Source: Gyrodactylus bullatarudis (lineage: Eukaryota > Platyhelminthes > Monogenea > Gyrodactylidea > Gyrodactylidae). From it: 51,538 nt of DNA. The stretch's first letter is position 1; each line of letters begins with the position of its first letter. The notes beneath the pieces were generated by a model, which saw only the letters and a program-made list of their open reading frames with translations, did no database searches and had not been told where the DNA came from. The stretch lies in assembly GCA_012064415.1 (NCBI GenBank), contig SSNU01000115.1, positions 27,458 to 78,995 of the forward strand. Reading direction: 5' to 3'. Shown piece by piece: positions 13,201-28,200 of the stretch. A program made the translations under genes and the position numbers.

Positions 13201-16200
13201 AACGTATTTTTTTTCTCTTCTCTTACAGAGGTTGAAGTGAAAAAAGAAAGAAACTTTTATCGAGAAACCATACCCGTAGAATTCAAATATGTTAGAGCCT
13301 CAAAAAATAATACCTAAAAATAATTTTTTAAGATCTAAAAAATTTGAAAAGTATTATTTTTCGATTTTAAGATATTATTTTAATACTTTATCGCTAATTT
13401 ACAACAAATATCTTACACGAACTACTTATAAGTAAACAGAATAAAAATTTGAAATTGATCTAAAACATCGAGATAATATCCAAATTACTATCTCCAAGGC
13501 TATTTTTGAGCTTAGCAAATTGTTAGACAATGAAAATCATCTCTCTACTTCAAAAATCAGGATTGAGTTCATTGATATAGATGAAATAAAATGTTTTTAT
13601 AAAGTATTATTTTAATACCTTATCTTCAAAATAATACATTTTAAGACCTTATAACTTTGAACCCTGATGACAAAGCAGAAAAGTTATTAGTTTAAAATGG
13701 TTTTCATAACAGAGGGAATAGCTGGTTAAAATAAGCATTTTAATACTCTTTGAGGCTCTAGTTATTACCTTTATGACAAATAAAAAAGTTAGCCATTTTT
13801 AGGGTCTAAAAAAGAGCATTTTTTGGGCCAATAACTCCTGAACTATAGGTTGGTTTTAAAAAAATTGCATATTCGTTATCAGCATATTCTTAAACCATAT
13901 AAAATTTCCAATCTTAGCTATGTACCTTGAAAAAAAATTCTCTGGCTCTTAAAGGGTTAAAATGAATTGAAAAATCACTGATTTTGAATCAAGTTGTTTT
14001 ATACATGCAGTTATTCCTCTGTAATTGATGTAGAAAATGAATCCTCTTTCATTCTAACCTTGAAGTATATCAAAATGTTCTATTCATTACTTGAAAGTAG
14101 ACATAAAAATTGTTTTCGAACCCCAAATTTTATTTAAGCAAATCTTAGACCGTACTTTTTTTCAAAACTTCAATATCAAATTCAATTGATAATAAATTTC
14201 AAATAAATGATCTACAGTTTAATGTACGGTTATAAAGTATCAAATGGTGCAAAATTAACCTGAAACTATTTTTTGAGGTTGCAACTTGAGATAAGAAAAA
14301 AATAAATAATAAAGATACTCGGATAATCTTTAACCAAAGATTTCTATCCGTGTATTTTTTCACTTCTTTTCTCTAAAACATAAAATCTGTCTAGGTAGTG
14401 TTGTAAAGGATTTACTCAAAACATACTTTTATCCTCTCGGAATACGAAAAGGATTATTTTCAAAACCTTTGATCCATTATCAAATGAATAATAAAAAATA
14501 GATAATTTAATCTTGTATACTCACGCGAAGTCCTGGTCTAAATCTTTCTTTGTAAGATGGCCTTCAGACTCCTTTCATTCTCTTCTCAAACATTTGATTT
14601 ATAAAAACCTCTAGAAGAATTCTGATAACCTTTGTGATTTGAGAATAATCATTTCTTTTGTTTACATCAAGCTACATTAAACTTCATCTTGATTCTAGTT
14701 TCCATCTGATTGAAAAGTCCACTGGGAAATCCCGTTTCTTGTCAGTGTATTTATTTAAAAATTTTTTTGGAACAAATTTTTTCATAAACTCTTGTGACTC
14801 AGAAATAAACTGGCAAATCAAACCAGTGGGATCTGATAAGATCCATCAGAGAATAATTAAAAATTCTGTTGTTTGAAGACAAAATGTTTCCTTCAGGCTT
14901 GTACTAGTCTACCTGTAGAAACGGAAGAAAAAAGTGTAGAATTTTTTTGCATTTTCTAATTGATTTCAATTAGAAGGCATGATTCTGAAAAATTGATAAT
15001 TTTAAAGCTCAGTCTAAATTTTCAAAATTATGAAGGAAATTTTTGAATATTAATTGAGTAGTAAACAAATTTAAATAGTTTTATTACCAAGTATATATCT
15101 TAGAATTAATTGTTTTTCTCAAAATGATCCACCAGAAATCTAATAAAAATTATAGATCTTACAAAGTCCAATAGAAATCCAGACTGTTAAACTGGATTAG
15201 AACCATTTTTAGTGAATTCTACGACTGAATATTTTTTTTGCTCCAAGTTTGAAACTCAAAACCTGAGTAGAGTTTCATGTTTATTTAAAAAATTGCCAGA
15301 TTATTATTTCTTATTCAGCTGAAATTATGAAAGATCTTCTCAAAATTGGTTTTCATAATTTTATGAATTTTGAAAATGCGCCAAAATTCCAGTTTTTCAA
15401 CTTTTGAGCTAAGAATTTTATTTAAGCTTGTTGAAGCGATAAGATACTAGAATAGAACGAAAATTTGAAATGACCAGAAGAGGAAAAATCGTTGATCCTA
15501 AATGTCGGTATTTTATGTTTCAATTCATTTAAGTAAATATAACTTGCACTCGGACAATTGATGAATTCCTCACAGTTCCGAGGGCTTAGACACTCCTCTA
15601 TTCTTGGTTGCGAACGGCTATGCTATTGGCCAGATTTTATAATGCTTTCTAATTTTTCATATAAATATATCAAGTCTCAATTTGTTTGTTCTCAATCCTA
15701 GCATGACCTCCGAGTAAATTAGGCAACTTATGTCAGCCAAAAGTTTTGAGTTCAAAAATTGAAAAAATAGAAATTTGACACATTTTGAATTTCGAAAAGA
15801 GACCTAATTTTAATAGCTTATTGACTCATTTGATGGTGTATTTGAAAGATAATTTTGTTCCCAAGATCAGTATAAGGAGATGAATATTGAGTTTTTTTGT
15901 AAAACAAACTAGATTCCCACCTTCATATCAACTGGCTTTACTTTCACTCTCTATTTGATTTTATTGATCATCTAAATGAGAATATTTCATTCTTTTTCGT
16001 GAGAATTTACAACGAGAGAATATTCCCAAATGCTGATCTTTGCATTTGTATATTGCGCCATTATTAATTAAGAGTAGAATATTCTCAGCAATATCTTTGA
16101 AATAATCTCTCTATATTTTCTCTTGAATCTTATTTTTACTCTTAAATGAAAAAACAGATCTACTAAAGATCAATCATCGAGCACGATTTTGGTGAAGAAA

Positions 16201-19200
16201 GATTTGAAAAGAATTATATTTCTTCATAATTATTTATCGTGAAACGTGCCAAATATATTTTGGATAGATTACTTCTATACCCCTTTTCGAATATTTTGCG
16301 CAGTTTTATTTGATATTTTCCTTTTATGGATGGAAAATTTTTGATTTTCTTTAAATCTTTATGTTATCCCTAGGAAAATTGTTTTTTAATCTGAAATCAT
16401 TAATAAAAATTCAAGGATTTTTCAAAACTAAAGCTAGTTGATATGAAAATGAGAATTTACAAATCCTCAATATTTTTCTTTGGAGTGTTAGGAACGTGAC
16501 ATTTTTGCAAATTCTGTGATGAAATGAGCCCATGAGTTGTTGAAATAAAAATATTGTGAAAAAAATAATCAATCTGAAAAACATTTGGTCATTATGAGTT
16601 TCGAAAATTTGCCAAATTTGCCCTTTCTAACATTAAAGCTCATAATTTTTTTCGAATGTTTATTAAGTGGAAATTTGGTGTATTCCAGAAATTCCAAAAA
16701 TAGCTGGTTTATCGGTACACTTCATCATGACGTATTTGTGTTCCTGACTCTTTTGAGAAAAATATTGAGTTTTTTGTTTAAATAGCAAATTCTCATCTTG
16801 TCAACTAGCTTCAATAACAACCCTTGAGTACGTCTTTGTGAAATTTTCTAATTGATCCTACAGACATAAGACCTACCCATTTCTCTTCCATGTAACAGTA
16901 GATTTAATTTAGAATATTGAAAGAAGATACATTAAAATTAAATGTACATTTCTCAAAGCATCATCAGTGGTAATACTTTAAAAATTATATAAGTTAAGAG
17001 TTCATTCAAGATGATAATTTACAAATTATGAAAGCAATAGTAAAATTCAAAGAAAATAAGAACAAACAGTAAGCTGTAAAACTCTCCAATAAATAGCAGC
17101 AGTTGAGAGAAAAGTGAAAAAGCTCACAACGGCCAAAATAGTTGAAGATTATAGGAATAGTTTTTCTGAACATATAGATATAGAACATAAATCTGGCATT
17201 TTCTTAATATTTCATTCAAAATTCCTATGTCAACGGTACCTCAGCTCAAAACCAATATTAAAGAATTTCAGTTGAATTATGATTTGCCTTGAGAACATCT
17301 CTGTGATGTTCATTAATCCTAACACTCCCCTCTATAAATAAGAGGGCAAAAAACTAATCGAATGTATATCATTAGATGCCAAAAAAAGTCGTAGTTGTTT
17401 CGATTTTTTAATAAAATTTAGTTCCTGCTTGTATCAAATATTTTTTCCTCCCACTAATCCAATCATAATCCCTTTTGATAAATTCTTCTCTTCTTTTATG
17501 TGGAATATTAAAAATTGAAAAATATTTTCAAAATTAATCTTTTCATCTATAGATGAATTAAATAATAATTATTCTTGTTCTGAAAAAAATATAGAATTTT
17601 TGTTCGCAAAACGGAATATTAGCTCCAGACCAGAATGTGAAGAAAAAATTTCGCTGATCTTATTACCAGCTATAAAAAAACAAAGGATAAAATTTTTAAA
17701 CATATATCTGAGCTGTATAAATGGTTAAATATATATTAAATAAATATATTAGATGAAATTCAACCTATTTTTGCTGTGACTTGTTGTATTTTGAAAAAAA
17801 ATCTATCTGTTAAACCAATATTTAGAAATAATCCCTACAGATAAACTGTAATATTGTCTACCAAAACCTTTTTATAATGGAAAAAATTTAAATTTTTACT
17901 CAACTTCTTTTGAAAATAAATCTTTCAACTAATAGATAGTTTAAAAAATTAGCAAATTCGAAATATCACCTTGAAATTTTACTAAAAACATATTCTTCAA
18001 TTGATTTTTGTATTTTTCCTAATAGGCATCCTGTAAATGATGAAAAGAAGTCCATGACAATGAATATAGAAAAAAGAATCAAGGTACAAGTCCAAGATAA
18101 CAAAAAAGATTTGCATTATGCCACAATGCCTGGTGTCAATCCAAACATCTTGAAATGGCTTGAGACTAGTCAGCTAAACGAAAATAGTGAAGTTCCCCCG
18201 GATGTCATGAATTCCCCGAATTCCTCACAGACTATCAAAGATGATAGCAGCGAGAGTTGGGATGACCGCTTATCCAGTGTTACTTCCAAGTATAACACAA
18301 ATCGAGAAAAGGAATATGCTTTCTCAACGACTAGTGCAGATGACATAAAGCTCGTGAAAATCAACAATACTGATAGCCGTGGAGAAACTTTGGGGATGCA
18401 AATAAAACCAGTTGTTTCGAGTAGGGAAAAGTCAAACTCATCCAGTTCCTCATCTAACAAAGGAATAGAAGTTCACTCAATTACACCGAATGGTCGTATG
18501 GACCGAGAAAAATTGCTCAATATTGGTGATCGAATAATATCAATCAATAATCACGATCTTACTTCATTACCATTCGAAAAGTGAGAATTATTTGTTAGTT
18601 TATTAAAACTGATACCAATGAAAAATTATTAAAATATAATTAATAATAAAAAAAAATTAAAATATCTAAAAGGCTAGAAAATATCATAATTTTTTGACCC
18701 GGTATTTCTAGAACTGTACACTTTCATATACAAAAATATACTCAAAGCTCTTATCGAATTTCCATTGGGTTATTTATCATCTGATAATTCATAAATTTTT
18801 CACTTTTAAGATGTCGGGCTTTATTCCAAGAGTCCTTAAGTCATGATGTCATAGAAATGAAGATAATTCCTAACGAAAAGTCAAATACGTTAAAGAAGAA
18901 ATCGAAAAGCAAGACTCCTTCCAATAAAACTGGTTGTGATAATTCAGAGGAAACATTGGTCAATGGGAATATGGTCGTGACTGATTCTGCGATGGAAAAA
19001 GATCTTGAGAGTAAAGTCGTAATTGACAAAGGAAATGATGATAACAATCTCCTTAAAAATATACCACCTCCACCCCCAAGAAGATCTCCGAATACTTCCC
19101 TTACTATTAAAGGAGCTAGTAAATCAGATAATTATGAAGAAGGTATGTTTTTATTTCCTATTGAATTTTTGAACATAAAATATCTATATATGGCTTAATG

Positions 19201-22200
19201 CTGTATACATAAATGACATAAAATATTGAAAAAAATCATCTTCCCATACGGTAATCAGCTATTACATCCGTGTGAATTCCATTATACAGTTTTCAATTTT
19301 CGATATTTTATTTATATAATATCAAAAATAAATATTTCAAGTAACCATATTTTATATTAATATTGCTCAATTTATTAAAGATACAATAACACAATTGGAA
19401 GGATCATTTCCCCCTCCTTCTTTCAGTCCACCACCTCTACCTGTGCCCAATCCACTTAAAGCTGGCAATGTTAAAAAATCACCTGAGCCTTGTTTAAAGA
19501 AAGAAACTGAAATGATTTCTGACAAAAAATCTGATGGAACAGCTAAACAATTTTCCATGAAGCTGCAACAAGAAAGTGTCAAGATTTCCAATGAATCTCT
19601 TTCAATTATTCCCATAAGTCTCAAAAAAGGAATAAATGGTCTTGGATTCTCCTTGACAACTCGAGAAGGTGTTTATGGAAAAACAGAGACTAAATCTAGT
19701 TGTGGTCCAGTTTTTGTTAAAAATATTCTTCCTGGTGGTTCAGCTATCTCAAATGGTCAGCTTAAACAGGGTGATCGACTTTTGAAAGTTGACGGCATCG
19801 ATGTAACCCAGATCAGCCAGACTAAAATTGTCGGAATGCTTAGGGATAAACCCATTAATAGCACCGTGAATATAACCATAGCTAGGAGTAACTCAATATC
19901 GAGTCCATATAATCCTGGACATTCCAGTGGTTCATCTCTAGGAGCATTTTCTAGTCACGATGAATCGAGAAAAGCTTCATCTTCATCCTCTCAAGACATT
20001 CACTCAAAGATTATTTCGAGACTTTCCAATTTTGGATTTAACAACTCGAATCTGGCCGAGTATGAAATATCATTGAAAGGATACCAAAAGAAAGATGATC
20101 AACCCAAGTCGGGTTCAATGTCAAGTCAGCCGCCGATAACTCTTGGAGTGAGCATCACGATTAGATCAAGTAATCCGAATCTCGATCCAGAATCTCCTGA
20201 AGCAATAAAATCAAATGCCGTTTTTGTCAGAAAGTTAATTGAAGGCGGTGCTGCTCATAGAGACGGTCGTTTAAAGATTGGGGATCGTCTTTTAGCAATA
20301 GACAATCAGTCATTATCTGGTCTATCAGCAAATGATGCTCTGCATACGCTCAAAACTGAAATTGCTAGAGACTTGGCAGAAGAGAGGCCTTGTTGCAAAT
20401 TAATTGTCTGTCGAGTGAATAACACTTCAACTATGGGACATTTGTCAAAACCTGGCAACTCAGATTCAGAAAACGGTCGAGACGATCGAGGGAGTAAAAA
20501 GGGATCTCCTAAACCAGAACCTGGAGCTGTAAAGAATAACTCAAAGCGAGAAAATTCTCAACCTCAGTCATCATCTTCAGGAGGAGAAAAAAGGTCTCAA
20601 CATTTTTCAAATGATAAAAATCTACAAGATAATTTGGATGATATTTCTATTAAAATACCTGAATTACCAAAACGAAATCATAAACCAAAAACGGTTGACG
20701 ATCTTAATAAAGTAGGTAAACTCTGAACGAGTTTTCTTTAATTTTATTCAAAATCTTTTATTTTTCTAGAAAAACCCAGAAAAGTATTTCACACAGAAGC
20801 CATCAGCCTTTTCTCTGGCAGCGAGTATGCCAAAAAGTCCAAAAGTGAGTCCTCGTAAAGGAATTGTCACAGAGGATGAGAAAAACACAAAAGTTACCAT
20901 GAGCCTGGATAAAAATGAAAATATTGTCATCCTTGACCAATCTAATCAGAGGAGGAACTCAAATTCAAAAGATCCAGTAGTTGGTGAAATTTCTTCATCT
21001 ACAATACACGATGACATTGATGTTTCAAATATCATTCCAAAATGCATCATGACTAATAAGCTTAGTGATGAAAGCAATCCAGAGATAAAAATCTCCATGA
21101 CCGGGCTGATCAATGATTCTTTCGACAAGGATATCTTGACCGGATGGCAAGAGTAAGATCTTTCACTGATTTAAGAAAAATTAGAGACATTATTAATTTC
21201 GAGTTGGCCAATTCTTTTTAATCCTGAAAAATAATGTTTTCTAAAAGTTAGAAAAGTTGAAATTCGCGCTAACTCGAAATTTAAAATGTCTCTATTTTTT
21301 TAAATTATTACTAATAATTTATTAGTATTGATCATATAGCATTAATTTTATATATTTATAGCTACAAGCCACCATCTCCCTTAATAAGTCCTCCAACTAG
21401 GGATGGAATGAATAACACTGGTCATTTGTCTTCATTCTCTCAGAAGACAGCTCAAATCTATCGTTGTGATTCCCAAGGTACCATATACTCTTCAGATTTT
21501 AGTGAAAATGAATTGGAAAATTTGAACAAGTCTGTCAACATAAGAAGCCACGAGTATCGTTCAAAGTCAGCTATCGACTGTCCTTTTGACAATCGAAGGG
21601 AATTCTTCATCAACGGCTTACCTCTGGATCAAATGGTTGCCATTCCTTTAAATAGTTCTTATTGGAAAAAGCAGGAAATTCATGATGAAAAAATTGAGGG
21701 CCCTGTCCAGAAAAGTGATAATCAAAATTCTGAGGATATAATTGAAATCTGCAAAATACCACAGGACAATTTTGCAGATTTGAAGCCAATCAATCAAGAG
21801 GAGGTTGAAAATCAAATTCCTTCATCAGAGGATGTTCTTCTTTTTCCATCAGCCCCATCCAAGAGTCAATCAAAATCACAACAGCCTCTCGATTCAGTTT
21901 CGTTAATTTCTGGTTAGTTTGTCATGATTCTTTTGTCAATATTGATAACAAAACTTTTCTACTTTGACATTTAATTTCAAGATGATATGATTTATTTTAT
22001 TTAAATATCGCGAAACAAAATGAATTTCACCTTTTTTCTGCAAACAAGATGATCACTTTTTTCAAAAAAAATTTTATATTTTGATTCGAAATTGGTAGAG
22101 AAAAGTGCAATTGAGCATATTTTCTCTCACAAAATTAATTTTGTGTATTGAGCCATTGTCATTTGTATTAGAAACTTGTACAATGTACAATAAGTTATTC

Positions 22201-25200
22201 TAATAAACTTTTCTCTCATATTGGTTAATCTAAGCGAAAATTCCTCAAGCAATAACAGTTTACACATCATAGCATTAAATTGAGTCCAAATTGATTCTTG
22301 ATTATTAAATGAGCATTGTACAATCACAGTTAGAAGTCTGTAATACGAAATATCACAATTCCTGTGTTCTAGATTTATATAATTTTAGAAAACAAATCCT
22401 ATGTGATCAATTGAAAAAAAGTACTGTAAAAAAGTCATGAATATTTCTTCACTTTTTATCAACACGTAACATTCACGTTTTTACATGAATTTTGAGAAGA
22501 AAATGAACTTATATTTCTGAATAATAAAGTCAGAATCTAGTATATTCCTAATACATAACCTATAAAGTGAATTAATAACGACTTGATTAAAATTTAGATA
22601 CTTCAAGAAAGTCTGTCATTTTGTCAAAGATGATAAAATTCGTTCGGCCTCAATATCATTTTCGAAAACGGAGTTCTTCTCAAAGTAATGAGATCATACC
22701 AAAACGCGATAATCGAAATCTTGTTGGTTGGTCCTCTGTGAATGGACGTCCAGCCTTCTCACGACGTATAAACTCAGCCAGTAATGTTTTTTGTAACATG
22801 TCAGTCATTTCAGTTCCAACTGTTACAAATAAGTTTAAAAATCAAACAGATCCAATAGTACCCGAACGTCGGATAAAAACTAAAACTTTTTCACATTCAT
22901 CTGATCATATTACTAGATCAACACAATCCAATCGAGTATCAATGTTACTCAGATGCTGCGAGGAAAGCTGTTCTCCTGATGTTATCCACAGAAAAGAGTT
23001 AGTTTATTTTTGATATTGATTGAGTCGATTGGACTCAAAACTGGTTTGAAAATTTACTCCTTCCTAATTGTCAACGATAGAAAATGAAAATAAATTACTG
23101 AATTTTTCTAAGCAAGTAATTCGAGAGGATAATAATACCATTTTCAGTATTGACTAGTTTTCTTTGTGATAATATGTACAAATATCTTTGTAGTCTTCTT
23201 CTTTATCTGTTTGGTTACGTGATATATTGAATTATCACTTAAACTTTTTTGTCTACATATTTCTCATTTTCAATGTTCTAGCATGCAGAATTATAACTGT
23301 TAGACTTATCAGTGAGATCTTGAAATTAATCTTTATTTCTTGAAATTGCATGTTAAAGATTGTATCATTTATTGCTTAACAGAATTATTATCCCTTAAAA
23401 TCTCTAATAATCATGAAGATATTTGGGAGAATATATCAATTTTTCAATAGACTCATCACGGAAAATTTATCCATTGTATTTCATTTTTAACTATTTTCGA
23501 GGTTGTTAACCAATTACAAATTTACACCTATGGTTAACAGTTATCAGTAACCTTAAAACAAAATCATATTTACTTTAGTTAGAAAATTATCAAAGAATTT
23601 CAAAAATTTAATCGCACTCTTTGATATTTTACAGTGACACCTGAGAATGCAGGGATTCGTACGAATCAATGTTTTTAATTATCTGTACATGTTAAACCGC
23701 TATGAGATTTTGATTTGGAGAATTAGAAAAGCAATTTGTGGTTTTTAAATTCTGAGGAAAGTATTGCTGGCCTTCCTACATTTATTGAACTATTTAATGG
23801 GGAATTCATTAAGAGGATGAATATAGAAGACTAGTGAATATAGCCTTTATCTCGTCAGAATCTTATACCGGCTTGATACTCATACAGAAAAAATAATACA
23901 CTCATGGAATCCTCTGATTGGTTCAAATTTTGAGTTGATATTGACAAGGTGAGGTAGGGATGCTGAATTATAATTATCTTTTGTAATAAAGAAATCTAAC
24001 TGTAACTACCCACTGCATCTTTTTCTTTTCGTTTCCTATTTCCTAATTGCAGGCTTTCCATTGATTGGCTTGAAACTGATGATTACTGGTTTAGATTACT
24101 GATTTTAAGATTCACCCTACAAGTCATCTTGGCCCCATATATACATTTTATTTTTTAAGTATTTTAGATACTTAATTATTTGTTATATGTATTTTTGGTG
24201 ACGAGGGATAAGTACTTAAGTCTTTTAGTATATCTAATTGGCCCCATTTTTAACATGGATTTTCATGATGATGAGTAAATCGAAAGATAGAAGAACTTTT
24301 AGAGGATTTGTTAAAACAATTCAAAATCAATTAGATTTTCAAAAGATCTATTTTTAGTTATTATTCAAATTTCATTCATTATTTACCCAGATACTTCCAT
24401 AGAATCTTTATTCTTTTTTAATCAACATTTCTTAGATTAAGCCAGGAAAGACCAAAAAGTCAAAATTCAGTCCTTCCAAGTAGTGCGACAGTGAAAAGTT
24501 TGAACACTATCGATTATTCCCATGATACTGTTACGATTGAAAAATTGTACGAAAAGTGAGTTTGCATAGTTTCCATTTTTTTTGAATACCTATAAAATCA
24601 GCTGAGTAAATAAAACCACCTTCTTCTACTCATTAAAATAGATTAGATAACAATCAAGCGGAAATCTAATCAGTGATCAACGAGATTTCATTTTGATTAA
24701 GTCTCCCCATTTCGGATTTGCTATGAATTTGAAGTGCAGTACTTTTAATGGAAAAATAAGAACGATTTTAAGCTTCAATTGTTTTCATTTGCATCTTTCA
24801 CAGTTGTCATTAGACAAATTAAAATTTCAAATCTGCATTTTATTCAAGTTTATCAAAAAAAGAGGGATCAAACGTTATTTCTCAGGATCAGGAAAATGAA
24901 AAGATTACGTCAACTTGAAACTAAGAATTGCTTTTCCTTAAATCGATTCGGTTTCCAATATATTTTTTTACCTTGATGAAAAAATCATAAATTCTCATAT
25001 TCAACAAGAATAGCTGTAGTCCTCTAAAAAATTGTATTGGTTATTATTATATTACTTTAAAGTCAAATTATAATTTACATCTAAAAGTTTTTTTCTCATC
25101 ACTCAATTTATATTTTTCCATATTCAAATAGACTGAAAGAATTCAAGGATTCCGAGCTGATTGTTAATTCATCAAACTCCGCTTTATGTAGAACACAACA

Positions 25201-28200
25201 GCCATTGGTTCAGGCTTATCGGCATCATGATTTCTTACAAAAGCGTAAATCTCTATCACCAAAGAAGCATCCCCCTGTATACAATCCATCGCCTTGCTGT
25301 AAGAAGATTAGTGAAGAAAAGAAAGTTCAGCCATGCCAAGGGGATATATCTCAGAATACACCTAGCCAACCATCTCTGACATCAAATCAAAAGCGAGTAA
25401 ACTTTTCCCCTGAAGTTCAGCCAAAAGCAGTAACATTAGCTTCACCAGAGTCAAGTCTATCTTATAGAAGCTCAGTATCGTCAGATTCGAACTATCCGAC
25501 CTATGAAAGAAGGCCAATATCCGGTTATTTACTCACAAAAGACTTACAACAACAAATTCCCGAATCGAACTATTCTGAATTAACTTTTGATTCGAGGACA
25601 ATGTCTAGAGCAAGTAACTCTAGTACACTAACAAGGTCCAGTTCGAAAAGACCTCTCAGAGTACCCAGTGATTCACAAAACTTTTACATGTCAGGCCAAA
25701 TGGGATCAGCTATAGCATTGCGTTCCCCAACACCTCAGCAATCTCAGGGGCAATTTATATTACTCGATCAGATAAACAGACCTGTGAGCTTAGATTAAAT
25801 ATTGAAGCATAACTATAAATGAAGCAAATTATAATAAATTTTATTTTGCAGATCCAACACGAAAAGTCCAAGGTCAATAAGCCTGATAGCAAGTTAGTTG
25901 ATAATCGTATTGAGTTTAAAATCTAACATCTTTTACATTTAAAGCTAGTTGACATGAAGATGAAAATTTACTATTTTTACAATAAAATTTAATATTTCTC
26001 TCCGGATTCATAGAAAAAATTTGATTTCTAAAACGGAATGAGCTAATAAAATGTGGATATTCGAAAAAAATTCCGAAAAAAATTCAATCTGACCAAAATT
26101 AGGCCGTTTTTCGAATTTCGAAAATGCACCAAATTTCCACTTTTTCAACTTTTAAATCCAAAATTTTTATCGATTTCAAAGATTTGAAGCAGTTAAATAT
26201 TGATATTCAGGAACAAAATTAGACGAAGATTTCGAATTCGCCTGCAGGAATTCACAGAAATTTGGGATCAACATTATACAAAGAATTCGAATTTGGCCAT
26301 AGAGATAGCGAAGATCTTACTGTTTCCGAGAAAAAGTTTAACTTCCAGATTTTGGATAATTTGCCTTCGTGACAATCGAAAAATTTAAATGGTTCGATTT
26401 CCCACAGTAATGACGAACTTCAGTGAACTTCTGCATGTGAACTCGAATTTTTTGTCGAATTTTAAACCCAAATATCTCTACTTAACTGGCTCGAATCATC
26501 GAAATCGATAAAAATTTTGGGTTCAAAAGTTGAAAAAGTGGACTTTCGAAGCTATCCCATATTCTTCTTTCTTATACAATTTTAAAAAAGTTTTCCTGAT
26601 ATCTACCCTAAAGTGACCATATTGAAATATTTTGCTGTCAACCATTACATATGCTCCTGCGATATCCAGGCTTATGAAGCTCCATATGGTACCTTGGTCA
26701 AGAGAATGGCAAGACCAATAGTTTAACTTTGAAGGATGGGATAACTGTATGGTGAAATCTTACTTTTTCTGCTCATAAAAATGTTTGGCTAATATTGTAC
26801 ATGATGTTCTCGTTAATCCACTTCTGGAAAAACTCAATGTTATTCCACGCATCGCTGCAACCATAATTTTTTAGATTTTCACAAACTAGAGAATAAATTT
26901 TCCAAATAGGCTAAATACATACTCCAATATGGTGTTAATCTCATTTTAATATTTTCATCTAATAGGATCATCAAATGAATTTTGTTACTTTCTATCTCCT
27001 TTTCTTTGTAAAGATTAGCATAATACTCCATTTCAACGTGAGATTGAGCATGTTAAAACAAATAAAATTTCTTATTCCATCCACATATCTATAATGTTTT
27101 AGCCATGTGTTATATTTTTCGCTTCAAAAATATAAATAATGCATGATAATAAATAATTATAGATAATACTATTCTAATATCTCCATCATTGTTTTCATCT
27201 ATTATATGAAGTTATACGAGAATTTGTTGTAAAAAAGTGGCCTAATGTTGGCTGATATTAAGTTTTTACTTTATGATCTTGATCATTTTTTACTATATTT
27301 TTAATTGCGATTTGGCGCTGAATTTCCATTTTTCCAACTATCACGATTATTGTCTGATTACTAAAAAACCTTGTTTAGCAGATTTGATTTCTTAATTTTT
27401 AATTTTGACCTTGAAAAATATTTTTATCAGGTGGTAAATGTGTATCTTATGATTAGAATTTCAAAATTCTTCATCAATATTATCCAGTTCTTGATATGAT
27501 CTTTGTAATGATCATGATCTTCAAACTTCATATTAACTAGATTTAATATGATTTTTAGTTGATTTTTCTGATTGGTGTTTTTCAACTCTATTTCGAATGA
27601 TATTCCTAACAATTCTTTATCGTGCATTAAATTTTATACAGACGAAAATCTCTGAACCGGAACCTAAATTAATATTTTTAATATTAAAATCAGAAAGCGT
27701 CCAGTTCAGGGTAGCATATACAGAAGCTTCAGTACACAAAAGTCACAATTTAAACCCAGTTTTTTTAACTGGTAGATAAGTTGACTTTGATGTACTGGCA
27801 AATATTAGTAAAGAGGCAATGAAAATTATAATTTTTATCATTTGGTCTCCAAGATGTGTATCTTCTTTGATCTTGATTAATTAATCTACTTTATTGATTC
27901 AAAATTATTTTTTCCAGACCTATCCTAGAAGATGCAGAACAACTCTATACGAAAATCAAGAATAAATTTATCAGTAAACCTCAACAGACAATCCAGATAC
28001 CCCAGTACTCACCCCAGTTCAATAATGCATTTCACCCCAATATGAATTTGATTAATAACCGCATCGTCAAGAATATTTATTTGACTCAGCCGAGGCCGTT
28101 GCGTCAATCAGAATTATACTATGATTCTTCGATTTATCATAACATGACCCTGACAAGACCTAACCAAATCGGAAGTATCCCAGCGTCTTCACCAACGTCC

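Larger units (their letters stand above)
11305..18025 (+). other. par-3: par-3 intron, 6.7 kb
   Basis: The longest gene-free stretch. It holds the candidate intronic polyadenylation site, a TAGGCTAGGGTG-family MITE (about 12499-12835), a decayed repeat with imperfect AGAGCCTCAAA ends (about 13290-13771), and two foldback-family elements (about 15300-15940 and 16430-16813). If exons 1-3 are a separate gene, this contains the intergenic space; no promoter or PAR-3 N-terminal exon was recognised in it. Confidence 0.5.
25893..27917 (+). other. par-3: par-3 intron, 2.0 kb
   Basis: It contains a foldback-family element (25941-26551) directly after the donor and a right-end fragment of the same family at about 27505-27545. 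No exon was seen. Confidence 0.5.

Noticed and set aside
18170..18460. Minus-strand frame opposite par-3 exon 4
   Set aside because: Complement of PDZ-containing coding sequence, with no domain of its own. The same applies to 18841-19047, 19367-19624 and 20946-21128.
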